NCBI GenBank assembly: GCA_035263065.1
Contig: DATFRS010000350.1
Coordinates: forward strand, 1 to 5,169
Origin: Dokdonella_A sp035263065
GTDB taxonomy: Bacteria > Pseudomonadota > Gammaproteobacteria > Xanthomonadales > Rhodanobacteraceae
DNA: 5,169 nucleotides
Direction: 5' to 3'
The position numbers and the translations under genes were made by a program. Positions within the stretch are counted from its first letter, which is position 1. Each line of letters opens with the position of its first letter. Below, piece by piece: positions 1 through 5,169 of the stretch. The notes under the pieces were generated by a model. That model did not search any database and was not told the DNA's origin. It saw only the letters and a list, made by a program, of their open reading frames with translations.

Positions 1-686
1 CGCACGCGCTTCCACGCCATGTCGGTGATGTGCAGGAGGCCGTCGATGCCGCCGAGGTCGACGAACGCACCGTAATCGGTGAGGTTCTTGACGACGCCCT
101 TGACGACCGCGCCTTCCTGCAGGCGCTCGAGCAGCTTCTCGCGTTCCTCGGAGAATTCGCTCTCGACGACCGCACGGCGCGAAACGACGACGTTGTTGCG
201 CTTGCGGTCGAGCTTGATGATCTTGAACTCGAGTTCCTTGCCTTCGAGGTAGGACGGATCGCGCACGGGGCGCACGTCGACGAGGGAGCCCGGCAGGAAC
301 GCGCGGACGTCCTTGATGTCGACGGTGAAGCCGCCCTTGACCTTGCCGGAAATGCGGCCGGTCACTGCGGCGTTGGCGGTCTGCGCTTCCTCGAGCTCGT
401 CCCAGACCAGCGAACGCTTGGCCTTCTCGCGCGAGAGCATCGTCTCGCCGAAGCCATTCTCGATGGCATCGAGCGCGACCTTGACCTCGTCGCCGACGTG
501 GATCTCGAGCTCGCCCTTCTCGTTCTTGAACTGCTCGATCGGGATGATGCCTTCGGACTTGAGGCCGGCGTTGACGACGACGACGTCCGGGCGGATGTCG
601 ACGACGATGCCGGAGACGATGGCACCCGAGCGCAGCTTGGCGAGCGATTGGCTCTGTTCGAACAGTTCAGCAAAACTTTCAGTCAT
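1..686 (-). CDS. rpsA: 30S ribosomal protein S1, 5' portion (cut by window edge)
   Basis: Encodes the N-terminal 228 residues of ribosomal protein S1, the RNA-binding protein of the 30S subunit that captures mRNA, especially those with weak Shine-Dalgarno sites. The protein starts MTESFAELFEQS. Two S1-type regions follow: about residues 17-87, with NAGLKSEGIIPIEQF, and about 105-172, with VKGGFTVDIKDVRAFLPGS. A third S1 domain begins near residue 192 and carries the typical KNLTDYGAFVDLGGIDGLLH at about 201-219. The family usually has about 560 residues and six S1 domains, so more than half lies beyond base 1. The start is the ATG at 686-684. Its ribosome binding site is weak (GGA about 8 bases upstream), as is known for enterobacterial rpsA. 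It follows cmk in the usual cmk-rpsA order, separated by a structured leader. Identification is very secure. Confidence 0.98.
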   Translation of the reverse strand, partial: MTESFAELFEQSQSLAKLRSGAIVSGIVVDIRPDVVVVNAGLKSEGIIPIEQFKNEKGELEIHVGDEVKVALDAIENGFGETMLSREKAKRSLVWDELEEAQTANAAVTGRISGKVKGGFTVDIKDVRAFLPGSLVDVRPVRDPSYLEGKELEFKIIKLDRKRNNVVVSRRAVVESEFSEEREKLLERLQEGAVVKGVVKNLTDYGAFVDLGGIDGLLHITDMAWKRV

Positions 687-872
687 TGTTGGATTCCAGT
701 TGATAGAACAGGCCGGCGCTCGTCGCGAGTCGCCAACCCACCTTCCGGTGATGCGGGACATCCGCATCGGTTCAAGTTCCGGCACAAGGCCGGGCCGTGC
801 TTCTTGCGAAGCGATTCCTTTCGAATCAATCGTGAGGCCCGCCGCCGGCAGGCCGTTGCGGGCCTTTCCGGA
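687..872 (-). promoter_or_regulatory. Hairpin-rich rpsA leader between cmk and rpsA
   Basis: This 186-base gap holds no convincing gene but a series of inverted repeats. Reading toward rpsA: 865-858 with 842-835 (8 bp); 827-823 with 817-813 (GATTC/GAATC, loop GAAAG); 812-808 with 803-799 (GCTTC/GAAGC closed by a GCAA tetraloop and directly abutting the previous hairpin); 793-789 with 783-779 (CCGGC/GCCGG); 768-762 with 756-750 (GATGCGG/CCGCATC); and 734-731 plus 729-726 with 722-715 (8 bp with one bulged base, three-base loop). A GGA-rich stretch, GGAAGGTGGG, lies unpaired around 746-737. In E. coli the rpsA leader is a folded, autoregulated translation element bound by S1. The same role here is inference. 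I found no clear sigma-70 promoter in the gap, although rpsA commonly has one nearby. Confidence 0.55.
835..865 (-). terminator. Stem-loop just after cmk, possible attenuator
   Basis: The 8-bp perfect stem AGGCCCGC/GCGGGCCT with a 15-base loop starts about 7 bases after the cmk stop codon. On the minus strand it is followed by CACGATTGATT, not a T-run, so it is not a standard intrinsic terminator. It could slow RNA polymerase, protect the 3' end of a processed cmk message, or simply be part of the rpsA leader fold. Confidence 0.3.
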
Positions 873-1565
873 TCAGCCGGCCTTGCGGACGACCGCGAGC
901 ACCTTCGCAACCACGTCCGCGACGGGCATTCCGGTGGTATCGACGATCAGCGCCCCCAACGCCGGCTTCAGCGGTGCGACCTTGCGGTTCGCATCGCGCT
1001 CGTCGCGCGCCTCGATCTCGCGCAAAAGGGATGAAAGCGTAACATTCAAACCCTTTTCTTTCAACTGCTTATACCGCCTTCGCGCCCTTTCGTCGGCGCT
1101 GGCGGTCAGGAACACCTTGTACGGGGCGTCGGCGAAAACGACCGTGCCCATGTCCCGGCCGTCCGCCACGAGGCCCGGCGAGCGGCGGAACGACCGCTGC
1201 TTGTCGAAGAGGGCCGCGCGGACGCTCGGGATCGCCGCTATCGCGGATGCCGCGGCCCCGCAGGTCTCGGTGCGGAGCTCGTCGGTCGCGTCGTGGCCGT
1301 TCACGATCACCCGGGTCTCGCCGCCGTCCTTGGGGTCGCGGAAGGCGATCTTCGTCGTCTCGGCACACCGCGTGACCGCCTCGGCGTCCGAAAGATCGAT
1401 GCCTTCCATGCCCGCCGCGTAGCCCACCGCCCGGTAGAGGGCGCCCGAATCGAGCAGGTGCCAGCCGAGCGCTTCGGCGACGGCCCGACTGATCGTGCCC
1501 TTGCCGGACCCGGAGGGCCCGTCGATGGTCAGCACGGGGACGACTTTCTCGGCTCGCGCGGTCAT
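873..1565 (-). CDS. cmk: Cytidylate kinase (CMP/dCMP kinase)
   Basis: Cytosolic kinase that phosphorylates CMP and dCMP with ATP, returning pyrimidine nucleotides from RNA turnover to the CDP/dCDP pool. The 230-residue length matches the bacterial family (about 220-230). Visible motifs are the P-loop GPSGSGKGT at residues 16-24, the nucleoside-monophosphate motif LDSGALYRAVG at 38-48, the VADGRDMGTVVF block at 133-144 typical of CMP kinases, and the lid-region string EARDERD at 185-191, rich in Arg and Asp. The start is the ATG at 1565-1563, placing the P-loop at the usual distance from the N-terminus. No strong Shine-Dalgarno site precedes it. It lies 66 bases after the toxin gene and 186 bases before rpsA. 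In relatives it directly follows aroA, so the toxin-antitoxin pair now separates it from its usual neighbour. Identification is secure. Confidence 0.97.
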   Translation of the reverse strand: MTARAEKVVPVLTIDGPSGSGKGTISRAVAEALGWHLLDSGALYRAVGYAAGMEGIDLSDAEAVTRCAETTKIAFRDPKDGGETRVIVNGHDATDELRTETCGAAASAIAAIPSVRAALFDKQRSFRRSPGLVADGRDMGTVVFADAPYKVFLTASADERARRRYKQLKEKGLNVTLSSLLREIEARDERDANRKVAPLKPALGALIVDTTGMPVADVVAKVLAVVRKAG

Positions 1566-1596
1566 GGGTTCGAAGCTCGGACGGCGCGCGATTCTA

Positions 1597-1622
1597 GCCG
1601 ACCGCTTCCGACGGCGGTCGGC
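1597..1622 (-). repeat. Perfect 9-bp inverted repeat between toxin gene and cmk
   Basis: GCCGACCGC (1597-1605) and GCGGTCGGC (1614-1622) form a perfect 9-bp GC-rich stem with an 8-base loop, in the 66-base gap between the toxin stop codon (1632) and the cmk start (1565). A 10-bp palindrome, CGGCATGCCG (1619-1628), overlaps its upstream arm. On the minus strand the stem is followed directly by TAGAATCGCG. There is no T-run, so a classical intrinsic terminator is not supported. TAGAAT (1596-1591) resembles a -10 box, but no good -35 lies at 16-18 bases. TTGAAA (1635-1630) is 33 bases away, too far. It may be a weak terminator or attenuator for the module, or an operator-like site before cmk. 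Confidence 0.45.
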
Positions 1623-1631
1623 ATGCCGGTT

Positions 1632-2006
1632 TCAACCCATCGAATGGCGGTAGCTGAAGCGGATCAGCGAGTCCTGCGTGATCAACGGGGATTTCGTCAT
1701 CGCCGCGTGCGCCACGATGAGCCGATCGAACGGGTCGCGCGTGAAGCCGAGCGAGAGCGCCTCGACGGCGACGTCGGCGAAGCGGTCCTGGGCGACGCGG
1801 ATCGAGAGACCGTCGGCGAGCGCATCGGCGATGGCCTTCGCGCCGACACGAATACGGCGGATCTCGTGCAGGAGCTCGATCTCGAGCAGCACCGCCGGCG
1901 AGATCGTGACGACGTCGCGATCGATCGCGCGCCTTGCCGGGAGGCCGAGGCCGCCCGTGCGGCCCTCGTACAGCGCGACCGCGACGTGCGTGTCGAGCAT
2001 GATCAC
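1632..2006 (-). CDS. vapC: PIN-domain toxin (VapC-like ribonuclease) of a toxin-antitoxin pair
   Basis: Predicted Mg2+-dependent endoribonuclease that acts as the toxin of a type II pair and is neutralised by the upstream gene product. The 124 residues cover one PIN domain of usual length. The acidic active-site positions are visible: Asp5 in MLDTH, Glu42 (or Glu44) in LLEIELL, Asp91/Asp94 in RDPFDRLIVAHA, and Asp112 in LITQDSL. The LDTH opening and RDPFDRLIVAHA block match the PIN subgroup usually paired with Phd-type antitoxins. The chosen start is GTG at 2006-2004. It overlaps the antitoxin stop as GTGA and has GGAG nine bases upstream. An ATG two codons later (2000-1998) is the alternative. 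Nothing is truncated and all catalytic acids remain, so it looks functional. Its RNA target cannot be read from sequence; the symbol is family-level. Confidence 0.88.
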   Translation of the reverse strand: MIMLDTHVAVALYEGRTGGLGLPARRAIDRDVVTISPAVLLEIELLHEIRRIRVGAKAIADALADGLSIRVAQDRFADVAVEALSLGFTRDPFDRLIVAHAAMTKSPLITQDSLIRFSYRHSMG

Positions 2007-2308
2007 TTGCGCGGGCTCCGCGGGCGCTTCTTGCGGGCGCCGTAAGGCACGAACGGCTCCGCGACCTTGCCGACGCCGCCCGACCATTCGGCCGGTGATT
2101 CGTGCGGATCGAGCGGAGGGCCTATCACGATGTCGCGCTTGACGAGTCGCGACAGACGGCCGGTCGCTTCAGGCGGCGCATCCTCGCGCACGAGTCGCAG
2201 CCTCACTCCATTGCGCACGATCACGAGCGGCTCTCCGCTTTCGACGACCCGGTCGGCAAGCTGGAATAGGCGCTGCCGAAGCTCCGTCAGCGTGACGGTC
2301 GTTTCCAT
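2003..2308 (-). CDS. Phd/YefM-like antitoxin of the toxin-antitoxin pair
   Basis: Predicted antitoxin that binds and blocks the PIN toxin and represses its own operon by DNA binding. The N-terminal segment (residues 5-42) follows the Phd/YefM pattern: TLTELRQRLFQLADRVVESG, then the strand-turn-strand EPLVIVRNGVRLRLV. Residues 50-63 (GRLSRLVKRDIVIG) and the PAEWSG string at 72-77 fit the toxin-wrapping C-terminal part. After Trp75 comes a tail of about 26 residues ending in the basic stretch ARKKRPRSPRK, longer than I expect for this group. The start is ATG 2308-2306, with AGGG about nine bases upstream. The ATG at 2317 is too close to that AGGG to use it. It begins 34 bases after aroA, just below a TGTAC-type palindrome, and overlaps the toxin gene by four bases. 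Family assignment is from the motif pattern, not from a search. Confidence 0.82.
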   Translation of the reverse strand: METTVTLTELRQRLFQLADRVVESGEPLVIVRNGVRLRLVREDAPPEATGRLSRLVKRDIVIGPPLDPHESPAEWSGGVGKVAEPFVPYGARKKRPRSPRK

Positions 2309-2325
2309 GACTGCCATCCCTGAGA

Positions 2326-2339
2326 TGTACGTACGTACA
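2326..2339. promoter_or_regulatory. Palindromic operator-like site before the antitoxin gene
   Basis: TGTACGTACGTACA is a perfect 14-bp palindrome filling much of the 34-base gap between the aroA stop and the antitoxin start. CTGA (2320-2323) and TCAG (2343-2346) extend it imperfectly. Operators of the Phd/YefM family are known to contain TGTACA-like palindromes, so this is the expected kind of site for autorepression by the antitoxin or the toxin-antitoxin complex. That fit between site and protein family is inference. Confidence 0.65.
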
Positions 2340-2364
2340 GTATCAGCTCGTGATCCCGATGGCA
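2337..2364 (-). promoter_or_regulatory. Possible promoter for the toxin-antitoxin module
   Basis: On the minus strand TGATACTGT gives an extended -10 form (TG, one base, TACTGT at 2342-2337). A poor -35, TTTGCC, lies at 2364-2359 with 16-base spacing inside the aroA 3' end. The -10 overlaps the palindrome by three bases, so a bound repressor would block it. Matches to consensus are only about half, so this is tentative; read-through from aroA is an alternative source of transcript. Confidence 0.3.
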
Positions 2365-3653
2365 AAGCCGACCGATTTCGCGGAGGCGAGGAATTCCGGA
2401 AACGAAGTCGCGACGTTCGCGCAATCGGCAATCCCGACGACATCGCGCGCGACGAGCCCGGCGACCGCGAAACTCATCGCGACCCGGTGGTCGCCGGCGC
2501 TGTCGACGCGGCCGCCGCGAAACGCGCCACCTTGGATGACGGCGCCGTCGTCCGTTTCGCGCACGGCGATGCCGAGCGCGGCGAGACCCGCGGCCATCGT
2601 CGCGATGCGGTCCGATTCCTTGACGCGCAGCTCCGCCGCGCCGCGGATTGTCGTGATGCCCCGCGCAGCCGCTGCGGCCACGAACAGGATCGGAAACTCG
2701 TCGATCATGTCGGGCACGTGCTCCAGCGGAACCTCGACGCCGCGCAGCGGCGCGTGGCGGACGACGAGATCGCCGACGATCTCGCCGCCCTGCTCGCGGC
2801 GATCCTGCTCGGCGATGTCGGCTCCCATCGCACGCAGCACGGCGAGGAGACCGGTGCGGCGCGGATTGAGGCCGACGCCGCGAATGACGAGCTCGGATCC
2901 CGGCACGAGCGTCGCAGCGACGACGAAGAACGCGGCCGACGAGAAATCCGCCGGCACGCCGATGTCCGTCGCGCGCAGGCGATGTCCGCCGCCGAGTCGC
3001 GCTAGGCCCGGCGAGAATGCGATCGGCCAGCCGAAGGCGGCGAGCATGCGCTCGGTGTAGTCGCGCGTCGGGTGGACTTCGCGGACTTCGGTTTCGCCCT
3101 CCGCGTAGAGTCCCGCGAGCAGCACCGCCGACTTGATCTGCGCGCTCGCGACGGGCGGCGCATAGCGGATGCCGTGCAATGAACGATTTCCGTGCACGCG
3201 AAGCGGCGGAAGGCCGGACTCCGCGTCGATCGCGGCGCCCATCGACGTCAGCGGCTCGATGACGCGCCGCATCGGCCGGCGCGACAGCGACGCGTCGCCG
3301 ATCAATGTCGAATCGAAATGCTGTCCGGCGAGCAGTCCCGTGAGCAGGCGCATGCCCGTGCCGGAGTTTCCGCAATCGAGCGCATGCTTGCCGGGCTCGA
3401 GGCCGTGCAGCCCGACGCCGTGCACGACGCGCTGCGACGGCGCCGGCGCGTCGATCGCGACGCCCATGGCACGGAAAGCTGCGGCGGTCGCCCGCGTGTC
3501 TTCGCCTTCGAGGAACCCGCTGATGCGCGACGTGCCTTCGGCGATCGCCGCGAGCATGATCGCGCGATGCGAGATCGATTTGTCGCCGGGAACGGTCAGC
3601 GTGCCGCGGATCGGGCCGGAGGGTCGGCTCGTCCAGTCGACGCGCTCGCTCAA
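2343..3653 (-). CDS. aroA: 3-phosphoshikimate 1-carboxyvinyltransferase (EPSP synthase)
   Basis: Catalyses the sixth shikimate step: shikimate-3-phosphate plus phosphoenolpyruvate gives EPSP and phosphate, in the cytosol. The 436 residues match the family. Motifs in order: PGDKSISHR (22-30, catalytic Lys25), LDCGNSGTGMRLL (92-104), SRRPMRR (124-130), SAQIKSA (170-176), HPTRDYTERML (194-204), PDMIDEFPILF (314-324, Asp315 and Glu319 region), RVKESDR (343-349) and DHRVAM (388-393). All substrate-binding positions look intact. The start is TTG at 3653-3651, overlapping the hisC stop as TTGA. GGA lies about nine bases upstream, and no in-frame ATG occurs until residue 33, past the Lys25 motif. The site equal to E. 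coli Pro101 is Leu103 and that equal to Gly96 is Gly98. In relatives cmk follows directly; here a toxin-antitoxin pair intervenes. Confidence 0.97.
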   Translation of the reverse strand: MSERVDWTSRPSGPIRGTLTVPGDKSISHRAIMLAAIAEGTSRISGFLEGEDTRATAAAFRAMGVAIDAPAPSQRVVHGVGLHGLEPGKHALDCGNSGTGMRLLTGLLAGQHFDSTLIGDASLSRRPMRRVIEPLTSMGAAIDAESGLPPLRVHGNRSLHGIRYAPPVASAQIKSAVLLAGLYAEGETEVREVHPTRDYTERMLAAFGWPIAFSPGLARLGGGHRLRATDIGVPADFSSAAFFVVAATLVPGSELVIRGVGLNPRRTGLLAVLRAMGADIAEQDRREQGGEIVGDLVVRHAPLRGVEVPLEHVPDMIDEFPILFVAAAAARGITTIRGAAELRVKESDRIATMAAGLAALGIAVRETDDGAVIQGGAFRGGRVDSAGDHRVAMSFAVAGLVARDVVGIADCANVATSFPEFLASAKSVGFAIGITS

Positions 3654-4789
3654 GGCAGCGCGTCCAGCAGCCGCTGGTTTTCCGCGCGCGAGCCGATGCT
3701 GATGCGCACCGTATCGGCGAGCCCGTAGCCGCCCATCGGGCGCACGATGACGCCGCGTTCGAAGAGGTGCTTCTCGAAATCACCCGCCGGGCGCCCGAGG
3801 TCGACCATAAGGAAATTCGTCTGCGACGGCAGCACGCGATAACCGCGCTGCGTCAGCGCACCGGCGAGCCACTCGCGTTCCGCACGATTGAACGCGATCG
3901 CCTTCGCGAGATGCGCCGCGTCGCCGAGCGACGCTTCGGCCGCGGCGAGCGCGACGTTGTTGACGTTGAACGACTCGCGCAGGCGCTCGATCACCGCGAC
4001 GACGCCCGGATGCGCGATCAGGTAGCCGACGCGAAGCCCGGCGAGGCCATACGCTTTCGAGAACGTCCGCGTGACGATCAGGTTCGGATGGCGATCCGCG
4101 AGACGCAGCGCGCTCGAAAGGCCCGGCGCGTCGACGTATTCGGCATAGGCCTCGTCGACGACGACGAGCACGTCGCGCGGAATGCGCGCGACGAAGCGAT
4201 CCAACGCGGCATCGTCGAACCAGCTGCCCGTCGGGTTGTTCGGATTCGCGACATAGAGCAGTCGCGTGTCGGCGCGCACGGCTGCCGCCATCGCGTCGAG
4301 ATCGTGCCCGAACGGTGCCGTCGCGTGCGTGCGCGCAAGCGCGGGCACGCGGAGCGCGATGGCTCCTGCCGCCGCCGTCGCGATCGGGAATACCGCGAAG
4401 CCGAATTCGGAGAACACGACCGACCGTGTCGCGTCGACGAAGCACTGCGCGATCTGGATCAGGAGCTCGTGCGATCCGTTGCCGAGAGCGATGCGATCGA
4501 CGCCGACGCCGAGCTTCGCGCCGAGCGCGTTCTTCAGCGCGAGCCCGCGCGGATCGGGATAGCGGAACGTCTCGCCGAGCGCGTTCCGCATCGCCTCGAT
4601 GGCGAGCGGGCTCGGTCCGAGCGGATTCTCATTCGAGCCGAGCTCCGCGATGTCCGCGCCGAACCGCTTTCGCAACGAAGGCAGATCGTGCCCCGGATCG
4701 TAAGCGCGCAACGCCGACGTCGCCCGATTCGCGAGCACGCTTGCATCGAACACGTCGTCGACGACGCGATCCGTGGCGCTCTTCGTCAC
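3650..4789 (-). CDS. hisC: Histidinol-phosphate / aromatic aminotransferase
   Basis: PLP-dependent class I/II aminotransferase. The family converts imidazole-acetol phosphate to histidinol phosphate. Copies located in aromatic supraoperons often also, or mainly, transaminate phenylpyruvate, hydroxyphenylpyruvate or prephenate. The 379 residues are a normal length. Motifs: SNENPLGPSP (52-61), RYPDPRG (76-82), GNGSHEL (103-109), VANPNNPTGSW (180-190), VVVDEAYAEY (209-218, Asp212 and Tyr215 contacting PLP), TFSKAYGLAGLRVGY (242-256, Schiff-base Lys245, Arg253) and VRISIG (361-366, Arg362 for the substrate carboxylate). The start is GTG at 4789-4787, overlapping the pheA stop as GTGA. No clear Shine-Dalgarno site is present, so translation may rely on coupling. 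Later GTG codons at residues 13 and 18 are possible starts. Its place between pheA and aroA favours an aromatic role, but sequence alone does not settle specificity. Confidence 0.95.
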   Translation of the reverse strand: MTKSATDRVVDDVFDASVLANRATSALRAYDPGHDLPSLRKRFGADIAELGSNENPLGPSPLAIEAMRNALGETFRYPDPRGLALKNALGAKLGVGVDRIALGNGSHELLIQIAQCFVDATRSVVFSEFGFAVFPIATAAAGAIALRVPALARTHATAPFGHDLDAMAAAVRADTRLLYVANPNNPTGSWFDDAALDRFVARIPRDVLVVVDEAYAEYVDAPGLSSALRLADRHPNLIVTRTFSKAYGLAGLRVGYLIAHPGVVAVIERLRESFNVNNVALAAAEASLGDAAHLAKAIAFNRAEREWLAGALTQRGYRVLPSQTNFLMVDLGRPAGDFEKHLFERGVIVRPMGGYGLADTVRISIGSRAENQRLLDALP

Positions 4790-5169
4790 GGCACGGCGAC
4801 CGGATACGAGCCCAGCACCTTGATCTGCGCGGCATGCGAGGCGAGCTCGGCGAGCGCCTTCTTCATCGGCTCGTCCTCGACGTGCCCGGCGAGATCGATG
4901 AAGAACCCGTACTCCCACTTCGCCTGGTGCGACGGCCGCGACTCGATGCGGTTCATGCTGATGCCGTGCTTCGCGAACGGGCTCAGCACGTTGAACAGCG
5001 CACCCGGCTGATCCTTGATGAAGACGAGCACCGACGTGCGGTCGTGTCCCGACGGCGGAAAGATCGAGCGGCCGATGACGAGGAATCGCGTCGTGTTGTC
5101 GGCGTGATCCTCGATCGAGCCCATGATGACCTTCTTGAGGCCGTAGATCAGGCCCGCGCTCTCGCCGGC
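4786..5169 (-). CDS. pheA: Prephenate dehydratase (P-protein), C-terminal portion
   Basis: The last 127 residues of the enzyme that turns prephenate into phenylpyruvate for phenylalanine synthesis; the upstream part lies beyond base 5169. The visible part opens with the end of the dehydratase domain: IEDHADNTTRFLVIG, including the conserved Thr-Arg-Phe motif with the catalytic Thr. An ACT regulatory domain of about 75 residues follows, with GALF (visible residues 56-59) and ESRPS (76-80), the motifs known to form the L-Phe feedback site in this family. It ends KVLGSYPVAVP. In beta- and gammaproteobacteria this gene usually carries an N-terminal chorismate mutase domain, which cannot be seen here. 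Its stop overlaps the hisC start by four bases. The operon promoter must lie outside the window. Confidence 0.96.
   Translation of the reverse strand, partial: AGESAGLIYGLKKVIMGSIEDHADNTTRFLVIGRSIFPPSGHDRTSVLVFIKDQPGALFNVLSPFAKHGISMNRIESRPSHQAKWEYGFFIDLAGHVEDEPMKKALAELASHAAQIKVLGSYPVAVP

Noticed and set aside
30..1034. 334-codon plus-strand open frame opposite rpsA and cmk
   Set aside because: Low-complexity Asp/Leu/Ala composition mirrors the S1 codons on the other strand; no motif or ribosome site.
2326..2339. GTAC repeat read as a simple tandem repeat or CRISPR-like unit
   Set aside because: It is a single short palindrome at an operator position, with no spacer-repeat pattern.
1566..2342. 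Insertion-sequence ends or target duplications flanking the toxin-antitoxin pair
   Set aside because: I compared both flanks and saw no shared direct repeat or terminal inverted repeat, and no transposase is present.
2309..2443. Longer antitoxin start at 2443 inside aroA
   Set aside because: The extra N-terminus is Arg/Ser-rich shadow sequence; the Phd pattern starts right after the ATG at 2308, which has AGGG at proper spacing.
2067..3005. Plus-strand frame opposite the antitoxin and aroA
   Set aside because: Composition is that of a shadow frame, and it spans two opposing genes and an operator.
2287..3783. 498-codon minus-strand frame overlapping aroA
   Set aside because: Arg-rich out-of-frame reading of aroA with no recognisable domain; aroA has every family motif in its own frame.
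4790..4918. Longer hisC start at 4918 within pheA
   Set aside because: The added residues are Arg-rich and out-of-frame pheA; the GTG at 4789 overlapping the pheA stop is more plausible.
3767..5011. 414-codon plus-strand open frame opposite hisC and pheA
   Set aside because: It is Arg/Glu/Asp/Ala-rich without family motifs and lies fully opposite well-supported genes; typical antisense shadow of high-GC codon use.

Overview
The window is a piece of a high-GC proteobacterial chromosome. All real genes lie on the minus strand, so transcription runs from the right edge to the left. Gene content and protein motifs fit a beta- or gammaproteobacterium. The EPSP synthase has motif spellings I associate with Xanthomonadales and some Betaproteobacteria. 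Genus cannot be fixed from the sequence alone.

In transcription order the layout is: the 3' end of pheA (5169-4786, prephenate dehydratase end plus ACT domain), hisC (4789-3650), aroA (3653-2343), a two-gene toxin-antitoxin module (Phd/YefM-like antitoxin 2308-2003, PIN-domain toxin 2006-1632), cmk (1565-873), a 186-base hairpin-rich leader (872-687), and the 5' part of rpsA (686-1, cut by the window edge). This is the mixed-function supraoperon known from Pseudomonas and Burkholderia relatives (serC-pheA-hisC-tyrA-aroA-cmk-rpsA). It joins aromatic amino acid synthesis to pyrimidine nucleotide supply and to ribosomal protein S1.

Two things depart from that arrangement. First, no tyrA lies between hisC and aroA; the two genes overlap by four bases. 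Second, a toxin-antitoxin pair with its own palindromic operator sits between aroA and cmk, where housekeeping genes are normally adjacent. The module is bracketed by the perfect palindrome TGTACGTACGTACA just after aroA and by a perfect 9-bp inverted repeat between the toxin gene and cmk.

Three junctions (pheA/hisC, hisC/aroA, antitoxin/toxin) are four-base NTGA overlaps in which the downstream gene starts at GTG or TTG. This points to translational coupling along the operon. The window's most unusual content is the toxin-antitoxin intrusion into this operon and the dense hairpin series before rpsA. I see no RNA genes, insertion sequences or CRISPR arrays. The long plus-strand open frames are shadows of high-GC codon use.
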